From: a virus
Length of the DNA stretch: 37,828 nucleotides
Direction: 5' to 3' (one strand)
IMG/VR virus record: IMGVR_UViG_3300004770_000047
Coordinates: 1-37,828 of that record
Shown here: piece by piece, positions 7,600-14,475 of the stretch
Layout of the letters: each line of letters opens with the position of its first letter
Position numbering within the stretch: the first letter of the stretch is position 1
Notes under the pieces: model-generated
Databases searched by the model: none
Told to the model about the DNA's origin: nothing
Seen by the model: the letters and a program-made list of their open reading frames with translations, nothing else
Program-made: the position numbers and the translations under genes

Positions 7600-8220
7600 T
7601 CAAACCCCCGTGACCTTGGTGGCGTTGCTCCCGTCGCTACGTTTGAGCGCCAGGCCGCCGGCCCCGCCTAGCGCGCTCGAACCCGACACGTCGAGATCGC
7701 CCGTCACCTTAAGATGTCCCACAATGTCAATCTCCGGAGCGGTCAGCGTGACCTTGGCTGTCGAGGTCAAATATGCCCCATCCGCGGCCAGATGCAAAAA
7801 TTGTGTCGCCGCACCGTTGAGCAAACCGCCTAAATAGATGCCGTCGGCCCAATCATAGCGACGAAACGATCCGGGCGGCCCTGGCGCTTTTGTCGCCTTC
7901 ACGGCGGAAATGTCGTTATGACAAAACAGGCATAGACCAATGTCGCCGACTTGCGGGTCAATGATCACGGCGGACGCGCCGGCCTGAAGCCGAAAAAACG
8001 GGAGGTCGTATATTGTCCCGTGCGCGGTCGTGTTGCCCTGCCCGTCGATTTGAGCGACAAGCGGTTGCACCGCGACGCGGGTCGCCGTCGCCTCTTTCAC
8101 CACCGCCAGGGTTGCCGTCGCAAGCCGGTTGATGATTTGCGAGATGATGAATTCTTGCACGCCGTAATCTGACGTCGTCGATTCGGGACGCTGCTGGCCG
8201 ATGTAGCCTTGATTGCTCAT
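7600..8220 (-). CDS. Baseplate spike / assembly protein V-like (gp138 N-terminal domain)
   Basis: 206 residues. Residues about 20-125 resemble the gp138/gpV OB-fold that caps the tail tube. Visible parts are VVKEATATRVAVQPLV, the DLPFFRLQAGASAVIIDPQVGDIGL core split by family-typical residues, and then FCHNDISAVK with SFRRYDWADGIYLGG. The C-terminal part is a beta-helix-like stretch (KVTLTAPEIDIVGHLKVTGD, then LDVSGSS), the usual membrane-piercing spike of contractile phages. The neighbours, hub upstream and gp25-like wedge downstream, fit. It overlaps the hub gene stop by four bases. Confidence 0.85.
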   Translation of the reverse strand: MSNQGYIGQQRPESTTSDYGVQEFIISQIINRLATATLAVVKEATATRVAVQPLVAQIDGQGNTTAHGTIYDLPFFRLQAGASAVIIDPQVGDIGLCLFCHNDISAVKATKAPGPPGSFRRYDWADGIYLGGLLNGAATQFLHLAADGAYLTSTAKVTLTAPEIDIVGHLKVTGDLDVSGSSALGGAGGLALKRSDGSNATKVTGV

Positions 8221-9095
8221 AGGGCTTCAAGCCTCCCACCGATGTTGCAGAACCATTTGCCGCCCGGCGTTTCGCTTTCAAGCTCATAGGTCAGGTCGTA
8301 TATGGTCCAAACCTTATTCGCCGGCGTGACGGATGATCGCAATTCAAACTGGCCGTTGAATGACAGTCCCGGATTGTAGAGCGTCGTCACGGCGACGCCC
8401 TGATCACTGAAGCGCGGATATTTCACTAAGCCCGTCTCGGGCGAAATGACCGGGATCAGGCCGCCGCGAGCCGAACCCTTCGGCCAGATTTCCACCGCGT
8501 CGCCATTAGGGCCGCCATTGGTGAGCGCGAAGATATTGGCGTCCCGGCAAACCTTGCGAAGCTGGTCAATTGACGTGCCGGGGAAATAGCTAGGCCCGAG
8601 TCGCACCGTGACCCCGTGGTTAACAAAGGGCTTTCCCATGGCCGCGGCGATCTGAGCGCATATGGTCGCCACGTCGCCGCCTTGGGGAAATGACGCCGGC
8701 GCGACGGGCTTTGTGAGATCAACCAGGCCGTTGAGCGCCGACACAGTCAAGGCGACGTTGGGCATGTTTTCAAAATCGGCATATGCGCTGTAGATCGTGC
8801 CGGTGAAAACTTGCGACATTCCCGACACGTCGTCGCCGGCGGAAAGGCTGATCGTATTGTCGCGGATGGCGGCCAAGGGCTTGCCGAGCCGGGTCAACTG
8901 GTTGAGCAGGGAAAGCGACATTCCCCAAACGCGGATATTGGCCCGGTCCAACGTCGGAAGCGAACCTTTTGAGATCGATGCGGCGACCTTGAGCCCGGTA
9001 AGGGTCACGGTGTTTGCCGATCCGGCCGGGTCTTCGCCGAAGCTGCCGGTCCCAAGCGTGATGGTGACGTCGATTTTGCGTTTGATCAGGCTCAT
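8217..9095 (-). CDS. Baseplate hub protein
   Basis: 292 residues from the ATG at 9095, whose ATGA overlaps the plug-protein stop; an upstream alternative start at 9122 is rejected for that reason. It resembles the gp27/gpD-like hub family of small myophages: RKIDVTITLGTGSFG, the TLTGLKVAASISKGSLPTLD strand pair, RANIRVWGMS, and a later DQLRKVCRDANIFALTNG. The C-terminus (YDLTYELESETPGGKWFCNI) is the pattern expected of the last hub domain. It forms the trimeric adaptor between tube and spike. Confidence 0.8.
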   Translation of the reverse strand: MSLIKRKIDVTITLGTGSFGEDPAGSANTVTLTGLKVAASISKGSLPTLDRANIRVWGMSLSLLNQLTRLGKPLAAIRDNTISLSAGDDVSGMSQVFTGTIYSAYADFENMPNVALTVSALNGLVDLTKPVAPASFPQGGDVATICAQIAAAMGKPFVNHGVTVRLGPSYFPGTSIDQLRKVCRDANIFALTNGGPNGDAVEIWPKGSARGGLIPVISPETGLVKYPRFSDQGVAVTTLYNPGLSFNGQFELRSSVTPANKVWTIYDLTYELESETPGGKWFCNIGGRLEAL

Positions 9096-9391
9096 GACGG
9101 GGGCAGATACGCCAGAATCCACCGCGCTCCGAGGCCCGTGTAAGCGGGATCGTCAACGCCTTGAGTGTCGAAAAAAGACAGGTCGCCAATGAAACCAAGA
9201 TACGCGTCGCGAATGAGCTTGCAGGAATTGCGCGCGATGCGCCCCTGCGTGATCGGCGCGTCATTGACGAAGACATCAACAAAAAGGCTTGCGCCCTTCT
9301 GATAAATGTTAATTCGGGTCTGCTGGCCGGCAAGCTGCACGGTGAGCGTCTGATTGGGCGTTGCGGCAAGGGGAATGATTTGAGCGGTCAT
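9092..9391 (-). CDS. Baseplate plug protein (Pam3 gp18-like)
   Basis: 99 residues. The whole chain fits the small plug family described in cyanophage Pam3: IPLAATPNQTLTVQLAGQ at the start, then RINIYQKGASLFVDVFVND, DAYLGFIGDLSFFDTQG, DDPAYTGLGARWILAYL. The protein fills the tube opening at the baseplate centre. It overlaps by four bases with both neighbours, the Dit-like gene before and the hub gene after, which implies coupled translation. Confidence 0.82.
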   Translation of the reverse strand: MTAQIIPLAATPNQTLTVQLAGQQTRINIYQKGASLFVDVFVNDAPITQGRIARNSCKLIRDAYLGFIGDLSFFDTQGVDDPAYTGLGARWILAYLPPS

Positions 9392-10290
9392 TGTGGCCCC
9401 GTCCCCATGGCGGCCGCCTGGCTTTTCGTAGGCGTTTGGGTTTGCACCTGGCCCGTGTCTTGCGTGGCCGCCGCGCTTGCGCTCTTGACTAGGGTAAAGG
9501 CCGCACGCGCGGCCGACCGGACTTCCTTGAGCCGCACGCGCGCCGTGATCAGCCCCGCGCCTTTGTCCGACGCCCGGTCAAAATCATAGTCCACCACCGA
9601 GGCTTGGTGATAGGACTTCTCGGGCATGACGACTTGGTAAGTGTCGGTCGAGGCGCGAAGCGTTTCCAGCGTGTCGAGGAACGCCTTGCGCTCTGCCGAC
9701 GATCCGCCCTTGTTCATCGAGATTGTCGCCTCGTAGGGACGCTCGACCTTGTTGTAGCTTTCGAACGCGCCTTTCTCGACGGGGTATTCGGGAATGTCGC
9801 TTTCTTTGCGGAAGTCGAGCTCAACCACCGAATCGACGACAATGACCGGCGCACCGTCATGATCGTAAATTCCCCAATATTGCGGGCCGGCCGATTTGAT
9901 GGCGCTTGGCGCGTCACTCGTCAAAACGCCATTTGTCAGCTTGCCCGCAATATTGGAGATCGATGCCGAAAGCGCTCCGGAAAGCGTCCCGGTGGTCCCG
10001 TCCAGAGACGTGGCCGTCAGGATGCCCTTGATTGTGCCAGAGAGCGGCCCCGACAGGCTTCCAGAGAATTGGAAGGTATTCAGGTCCACGACGCCACGAA
10101 GCGCGCCTGTGATGGTCTGGACGACGCCAGAAGCTTGGCTGAGCGTGCCGACCACCAGGCCGGCGAGGTTCCCGTTGGAAAGGTTCGCCTGGCCGGTAAA
10201 AAGGCCCGACAGCGTGTCGAGCGCCGCGCCAGCCTGGCGAGCAATCGGAGGAACGCCAGGAACGTCCGGAATGTTAGGGAATGTGGTCAC
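9388..10290 (-). CDS. Dit-like phage tail/baseplate protein
   Basis: 300 residues. The first about 130 residues are a repetitive Gly/Ser/Thr-rich segment (TGALRGVVDLNTFQFSGSLS, GPLSGTIKGIL). A conserved core follows: YWGIYDHDGAPVIVVDSVVE, DFRKESDIPEYPVEKGAF, ESYNKVERPYEATISMNKGG. This is the pattern of the Dit-like N-terminal domain in myophage proteins encoded between tape measure and plug. The C-terminal 35 residues are Ala/Gln/Thr-rich and probably disordered. It overlaps the tape measure gene stop by four bases. Confidence 0.78.
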   Translation of the reverse strand: MTTFPNIPDVPGVPPIARQAGAALDTLSGLFTGQANLSNGNLAGLVVGTLSQASGVVQTITGALRGVVDLNTFQFSGSLSGPLSGTIKGILTATSLDGTTGTLSGALSASISNIAGKLTNGVLTSDAPSAIKSAGPQYWGIYDHDGAPVIVVDSVVELDFRKESDIPEYPVEKGAFESYNKVERPYEATISMNKGGSSAERKAFLDTLETLRASTDTYQVVMPEKSYHQASVVDYDFDRASDKGAGLITARVRLKEVRSAARAAFTLVKSASAAATQDTGQVQTQTPTKSQAAAMGTGPQ

Positions 10291-11891
10291 GGGGTCTGCC
10301 CCGTGTTCGCTTGCGCGGCCATGGACTGTCGAAGCATTTCAGCGTTGAAGTCCGCGGCGATGCCCGCGGCGTCGGTCGCTTGCGTGTTGATGGTCACGGG
10401 GCCGGTGTTGACCGTGACGTCGGCCGACCCGGCCCCGAGCGCGCGATTGCCCCGCATAAGGTCGCCCGCGACTTCGCCTTCGCCCGGACGCATATAATCT
10501 TTGACGTAAGCGGCCATCGACCCTTGCGCATTGCCGGCCCCGAGAATGCGACCGTAGGCGCGTTTTTCCGGGCCGTTGAATTCTTGGATCATCCAGGCGA
10601 GTTGATCCGTCATGGACGAAGACCCCCAGTCTTTGCCGGTCGCCTTGCGATATGCCGCCTGTCGAGCGCCGGTAAGTTGCAGCAGCCCATGGGCGTGCGA
10701 TCCATCGCCGGCCGCCGTGGGGTTGGTCGCTCCGGGATCGAGGCCGCCATTTTCCGCCATCATGCCGGCGACGATGCCGTCAACGGCATATCCGGGGACA
10801 TTGTGCGACAAAAGGTAATTGCGGATTGCCGCTTTCCGGGCGGCCAGGTTGTTCGGTCGGTCGCTGTTTGCAAGCTGCGTCGGCGTGGCGATGATCGCGC
10901 CAGCCGCGGCCGTCACGCCGAGCGGAGACAGCGCCGCGCCCAAAAGCGCCGATCCAATGCCTCCGCCAGCCGTTGCCGCCCCCGCGCCGGCCGCGGCCGC
11001 ACCGCCGCCTAGCCCGAGAAGCCCACGCACCATTCCCAAGCCGCTTAGCCCCGTCGCGGCGACGCCGGCCAAGAGGATCGCTTTGGTGAGCTCCGGGAAT
11101 TTCTGAATGCCCTCCGTGACCAACTTGAGCACGCCAGACATGGCCGGCGACCAGTCGGCTAGGAGCGCATTCGCGTCGCCCACTACCGCCTGCGTCAAGT
11201 CCGCCCACGATTTTTGCAGGTCGCGAACCTTGGTCACGGCGTCTTGCGACGGCTGGTTTTTCATGGCGTCCGACATGGCCCCGCGCAACGCGCCCTGGCC
11301 TTTCATCGCCTGATCGATAGTCGCTTCGTCCAGCCCGAGCATTTGGCCGAACGCGCTGACTTCTTGCGGATTGCGGCCCTGTGCCCATTTGGCGAATTTG
11401 TCGATGGCCCCTAGCGCGTTGTCGCCCGACTGAATGCCCGTCTGTTGCGCCGCCGTGATCAGCCCCGTCGAGGCGGTCCCAAAGGTGCGCCACTGGTAAA
11501 GCTGCGACGCGAGCCCGGCGACACTTCCGCGCGCCACGTTGGCGTCGCCTCCGTTTTTGGCGATGACGTCGCCGAAGGCCCGGAATTGCGAAACGCTAAG
11601 CCCCGCCGCTTTGGCCGCCCGGTCGAGGTTGGAAAACTGGACGACGGTCTTGCCGATGTATTCGGCCAGGCCATTAGCGCCCACCACCGTGGCCACCACG
11701 CCGGCGGCGCTTCGGCTGATCTTGGTGAAGCTGTCGGCTATTTCACGGTTGCTCTTTGCCAGGTCTTTCCCGGTCTTGTCCCATCCGTCCTTGAGCTCTT
11801 TGCGCGATTTGTCGTTTTCCTTCCGACCCTTTTCAAAGCCGGAACCGTCAAGCGTGAGCTTGACTAGGAAAGCGTCAATGACGGTCGGCAT
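10287..11891 (-). CDS. Tape measure protein with phage tail lysozyme domain
   Basis: 534 residues from the ATG at 11891 (MPTVIDAFLVKLTLDGSGFEKG, the usual start of such tape measures); a TTG 13 codons upstream is possible but weaker. Residues about 15-60 are coiled, about 60-280 helical, then hydrophobic Gly/Ala segments follow (about 270-335). Residues about 350-455 match the phage tail lysozyme family: RNYLLSHNVPGYAVDGIVAG, MMAENGGLDPGATN with a candidate catalytic Glu near 380, HAHGLLQLTGARQAAYRKAT. At about 1.5 angstrom per residue the tail would be near 80 nm (inference). Its start lies inside the -1 extension of the tail chaperone. Confidence 0.9.
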   Translation of the reverse strand: MPTVIDAFLVKLTLDGSGFEKGRKENDKSRKELKDGWDKTGKDLAKSNREIADSFTKISRSAAGVVATVVGANGLAEYIGKTVVQFSNLDRAAKAAGLSVSQFRAFGDVIAKNGGDANVARGSVAGLASQLYQWRTFGTASTGLITAAQQTGIQSGDNALGAIDKFAKWAQGRNPQEVSAFGQMLGLDEATIDQAMKGQGALRGAMSDAMKNQPSQDAVTKVRDLQKSWADLTQAVVGDANALLADWSPAMSGVLKLVTEGIQKFPELTKAILLAGVAATGLSGLGMVRGLLGLGGGAAAAGAGAATAGGGIGSALLGAALSPLGVTAAAGAIIATPTQLANSDRPNNLAARKAAIRNYLLSHNVPGYAVDGIVAGMMAENGGLDPGATNPTAAGDGSHAHGLLQLTGARQAAYRKATGKDWGSSSMTDQLAWMIQEFNGPEKRAYGRILGAGNAQGSMAAYVKDYMRPGEGEVAGDLMRGNRALGAGSADVTVNTGPVTINTQATDAAGIAADFNAEMLRQSMAAQANTGQTP

Positions 11892-12473
11892 TGCTCGCAA
11901 CCCACTCGTTGAAGGCGTTGACGGTGGCAATCTCCACCAGGCGGTAAAGATCGGCTACCCCATAGACCGTGTCAAGTTCATGGAGCGTCGCGAGGTTTGC
12001 GGTGATCACGGCGGCAATTGACGCCGGGACGTTCAAGACTCGGGCGTAGCGGGGGCGGTGTCCGGTATCGCTGCGGCGGCAGTCAACAGACTGTCGATCA
12101 AGGAAAAATTTGCGTGTAACTTGAACACCTCGTCACGCAAAAAAGCCCGCGTCGCAATCTCTTCGATGTCGTCTTCGATCAAGGGCCGAACCCCCGCATC
12201 TTGGATCGATTGCACGCACGACATCATTTCCGCCAGCAATGGCCCCACGTCTTCGTAGGGAGCCGACAGAAAGGCGCGAAGGCCCATGAACGCTATTGCG
12301 CCCCATCCGGCGGAGATCACGCTCTCGGGGATTTCCACGTTGCTGCGACACATTGCGGTGAGCGCGCGGATCGCCCACGCTTCGCCCTGGCTCGCCGGCA
12401 TTTCGGTAATCTTGAACCGTTTGCCGAGATCGCGCCCGTCGAGCGGGATCACTATTTCCTTACTGTTTCGCAC
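11875..12473 (-). CDS. Frameshifted tail assembly chaperone (-1 product)
   Basis: Read as the chaperone frame for 123 codons, then -1 for 76 codons, about 199 residues in all. The -1 frame has no ATG but stays open to TGA at 11877-11875 and encodes a convincing conserved-looking segment: RYARVLNVPASIAAVITANL, then ATLHELDTVYGVADLYRLVE, then IATVNAFNEWVASNADRH. Tail chaperones upstream of tape measure genes are classically made as such a pair. The extension ends 17 bases inside the tape measure gene. Shift site candidates are A-AAT-TTT at 12111-12105 and a run of five C (minus strand) at 12055-12051. A TTG restart at 12036 is a third option. Confidence 0.65.
12033..12473 (-). CDS. Tail assembly chaperone, zero-frame product
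   Basis: 146 residues: RNSKEIVIPLDGRDLGKRFK, then ITEMPASQGEAWAIRALTAM. This KxFxITEMPA form is common in tail assembly chaperones of small myophages. The rest is helical and acidic (DVGPLLAEMMSCVQSIQDAG). It lies between the tube and the tape measure genes, the canonical chaperone position, and would bind the tape measure during tube polymerisation. The Ala/Pro-rich last 15 residues look unstructured, as expected of the short form of a frameshift pair. Confidence 0.82.
   Translation of the reverse strand: MRNSKEIVIPLDGRDLGKRFKITEMPASQGEAWAIRALTAMCRSNVEIPESVISAGWGAIAFMGLRAFLSAPYEDVGPLLAEMMSCVQSIQDAGVRPLIEDDIEEIATRAFLRDEVFKLHANFSLIDSLLTAAAAIPDTAPATPES
12105..12111 (-). promoter_or_regulatory. 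Candidate -1 ribosomal frameshift heptamer A AAT TTT
   Basis: On the minus strand the zero-frame codons read gcA AAT TTT Tcc, which fits X-XXY-YYZ with X=A and Y=T. After a one-base slip the two tRNAs could re-pair on AAA and TTT. From here the -1 frame is open for 76 codons to 11875. No clear stem-loop or pseudoknot was identified by eye. The later C-run at 12051-12055 is a competing site closer to the conserved part of the extension. Confidence 0.45.
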
Positions 12474-12474
12474 G

Positions 12475-12912
12475 TCAGCGCGGGGCCGCCGAAACGCGGT
12501 TCCACGACAGGCCGAAGCTTCGGGCTTGCAGCACGCGGGCGGCCGGCGGAATCGGCGTGTAATTGGTCATGAAGCCCTTGGTGAGCGTGTATCGCCGACC
12601 CGTGCCGGGGATGTCGATAACGCCATCCGCACGAAGCTTGACGCGGCCCGAAACCTCCGCTTCCGCCCACGACTCGAAAACCGTCGAAGACAAGCTGTCA
12701 GGCATGACTGAGACGGTCATGGGGCAAATGTAGGGAACCCATCCGGCGGAAAGGTTGCCATCGACGCCCATAACAAGCTCTGCGACGTCCACCGCCGCCG
12801 TTTCGAAAGCCCGGTCCGCGGCGAAGCCTTGAAGCTGCACGGGCGAAGTGAACAGCCCCGCAATGGTGATCAGGAAAGTGCAGTCGGCGCTTGTGATCGT
12901 ATTGGTGGCCAC
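12475..12912 (-). CDS. Tail tube protein
   Basis: 145 residues from GTG at 12912, which overlaps the sheath stop by one base (TAGTG) and has GGAG about ten bases upstream; the longer ORF start at 13041 lies inside the sheath gene and is rejected. Sequence features: ATNTITSADCTFLITIAGLF, LQGFAADRAFETAAVDVAEL, MGVDGNLSAGWVPYICPMTV, and a final TLTKGFMTNYTPIPPAARVL with SFGLSWNRVS. This is the form of tube proteins (often labelled tail fibre) that follow DUF3383 sheaths. Confidence 0.82.
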   Translation of the reverse strand: MATNTITSADCTFLITIAGLFTSPVQLQGFAADRAFETAAVDVAELVMGVDGNLSAGWVPYICPMTVSVMPDSLSSTVFESWAEAEVSGRVKLRADGVIDIPGTGRRYTLTKGFMTNYTPIPPAARVLQARSFGLSWNRVSAAPR

Positions 12913-14402
12913 TATTGAATCTCCAACGATCCGAGGGCGATGGACTGCACCGACTGGCCATCGGTGTACCAGAAGGTGATGGGTTGCGGGCCGCGCGACG
13001 CGCGCACTTGAGCCGAGACGTCCGGGATCAGCAAATACCACCCGCGCGCTTGAATCGTGGTCGCGATGTCAAAGCCAGCGGCGTTGTTCACCTCCGCGAC
13101 TTGCAGAGCCGACAGCGTGACCCCCGGCCGAATTGCGCCAAAGCGCACCGCGGCGTTGATCGGATCATTGAGCGCCGAAGCGATCAAATTGCGGCCGGCG
13201 GGGTTGAAGGGGATATTTCCGACGGCCGTCATCAAAGACAGCAACGCCAATTGGAAAGCCGAATTCATCCAGATTTGGTTGATGAAGCTATCGACCCACA
13301 GGAAGACCCCGCTGATCTGGCCATTCGACAGGAACGTAAAACCCTGGTTCGCGGTGGCGACAGCGCCATACCAATTGTAGCCGTTGAGCGTCAATTGCGC
13401 GGCGATGGTCTGGCTCGACACGTCGGCCGGGAGACCGGATTGCGAACGGAAAGCCAAAGTCACGCGGCCATTTAGCGCCGTGAAGTCTTGGCTTGCGATT
13501 GCGCCCATGATGAACGCGGCCATGAGCGCGAGGTTGGTCGGGCTGTAAACGAGGATCGTGCCCGAGTCGTTGGCCGCCTTGACCAGATAGGCGAGAGACG
13601 TTGTCGAGTTATTGACGTAGGCTTGCGCGTCGGTATCCCACGCGACGAACGCGTATCGGTTATTCTGCCCGCTTGTCCAATTAGCGAAAGCCAGGCCGTC
13701 TGAAGTGACCGGCTCCCAAAGCGTGCTGAAGCTGACCCAATCTTGCGAAATGGTCGTCAACGCCGACATGAATGCGCCCGGCGTCGCTGCGGCCGCCCCT
13801 GGCGAAGTGACCGCGCCGGTCGCCGCGGTGAGGTTAAGAGCGGTGGCCACCGCGCCCGCGCTGACGACGATGGAGCTTGTCGAGCCGGTTGAATTGGACG
13901 TAACGACGAATGCGCCGGAAAGGCTGTCGTAGGTGACGACAAAGCCGGGAGACGTGAAGGCCGCCGTGATTGTCGCCGCCGCGGCCGAAAGCGAAACCGC
14001 GCTTGACAGGTTCAGCGAGCTCGACGTTTTGACCGCGCCACCGTCGGGCGTGATCGAGAGCGTGCCGCTGGTGATCGCTTGGACTTGCGCCAGGGTGATC
14101 GCCCCGCCGCGCACATACCCGGATGTCGCGACAGTGTTGTATTGGGCGAATTTGACCGCGCCGGGCTTTTTGGGCGAATTGTCGAACCCGTTGAAATAGA
14201 CCACCGCCGCGGCGTATTCCGCCGATGCCAGCCCGAAGTAAGTCCCGACGGCGGCGGCCGACGCGAAGCTGATCACAGTTCCGATGGGGACTTGCGTCGA
14301 GTTGGTGAGAAAGAGACCGACGACGTCGAGCGCCGATCCGCCGGCGGAGATCACGCCGGGCGAAACGCTGACGAATAGGGAGGCGGGAATCGCTTGCGTC
14401 AT
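12912..14402 (-). CDS. Contractile tail sheath protein (DUF3383 type)
   Basis: 496 residues. The N-terminus (IPASLFVSVSPGVISAGGSA, LDVVGLFLTNSTQVPIGTV) and the segment AEYAAAVVYFNGFDNSPKKP are typical of DUF3383 sheath proteins. The central Ser/Thr/Ala-rich part corresponds to the variable outer domain. The C-terminal half (YNWYGAVATANQGFTFLSNG, FLWVDSFINQIWMNSAFQLA, a DPINAAVRFGAIRPGVTLS strand, GWYLLIPDVSAQVRASRGP) is the polymerisation core. Its presence defines the phage as a myovirus. The 73-base gap before it shows no convincing promoter, and the ribosome binding site is weak. Confidence 0.9.
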   Translation of the reverse strand: MTQAIPASLFVSVSPGVISAGGSALDVVGLFLTNSTQVPIGTVISFASAAAVGTYFGLASAEYAAAVVYFNGFDNSPKKPGAVKFAQYNTVATSGYVRGGAITLAQVQAITSGTLSITPDGGAVKTSSSLNLSSAVSLSAAAATITAAFTSPGFVVTYDSLSGAFVVTSNSTGSTSSIVVSAGAVATALNLTAATGAVTSPGAAAATPGAFMSALTTISQDWVSFSTLWEPVTSDGLAFANWTSGQNNRYAFVAWDTDAQAYVNNSTTSLAYLVKAANDSGTILVYSPTNLALMAAFIMGAIASQDFTALNGRVTLAFRSQSGLPADVSSQTIAAQLTLNGYNWYGAVATANQGFTFLSNGQISGVFLWVDSFINQIWMNSAFQLALLSLMTAVGNIPFNPAGRNLIASALNDPINAAVRFGAIRPGVTLSALQVAEVNNAAGFDIATTIQARGWYLLIPDVSAQVRASRGPQPITFWYTDGQSVQSIALGSLEIQ

Positions 14403-14475
14403 CGTTCAGAGCCTTCGAGCCGGATAGACCTTTGCGCCATACTAGCGGGAAGTTTCCGCCTTGTCGATACGGCTG

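Noticed and set aside
9604-10497. Long plus-strand ORF (297 codons) antisense to the Dit-like gene
   Set aside because: It is in the same codon-aligned register as the intein/nuclease pair but its product is Arg/Val/His-rich and without recognisable motifs or initiation signals. It serves as a warning that length alone is not evidence in this GC-rich DNA.
14403-14475. Possible terminator or promoter between the repeat protein and sheath genes
   Set aside because: Only imperfect inverted bases with too small a loop and no T run; no convincing promoter boxes were found.
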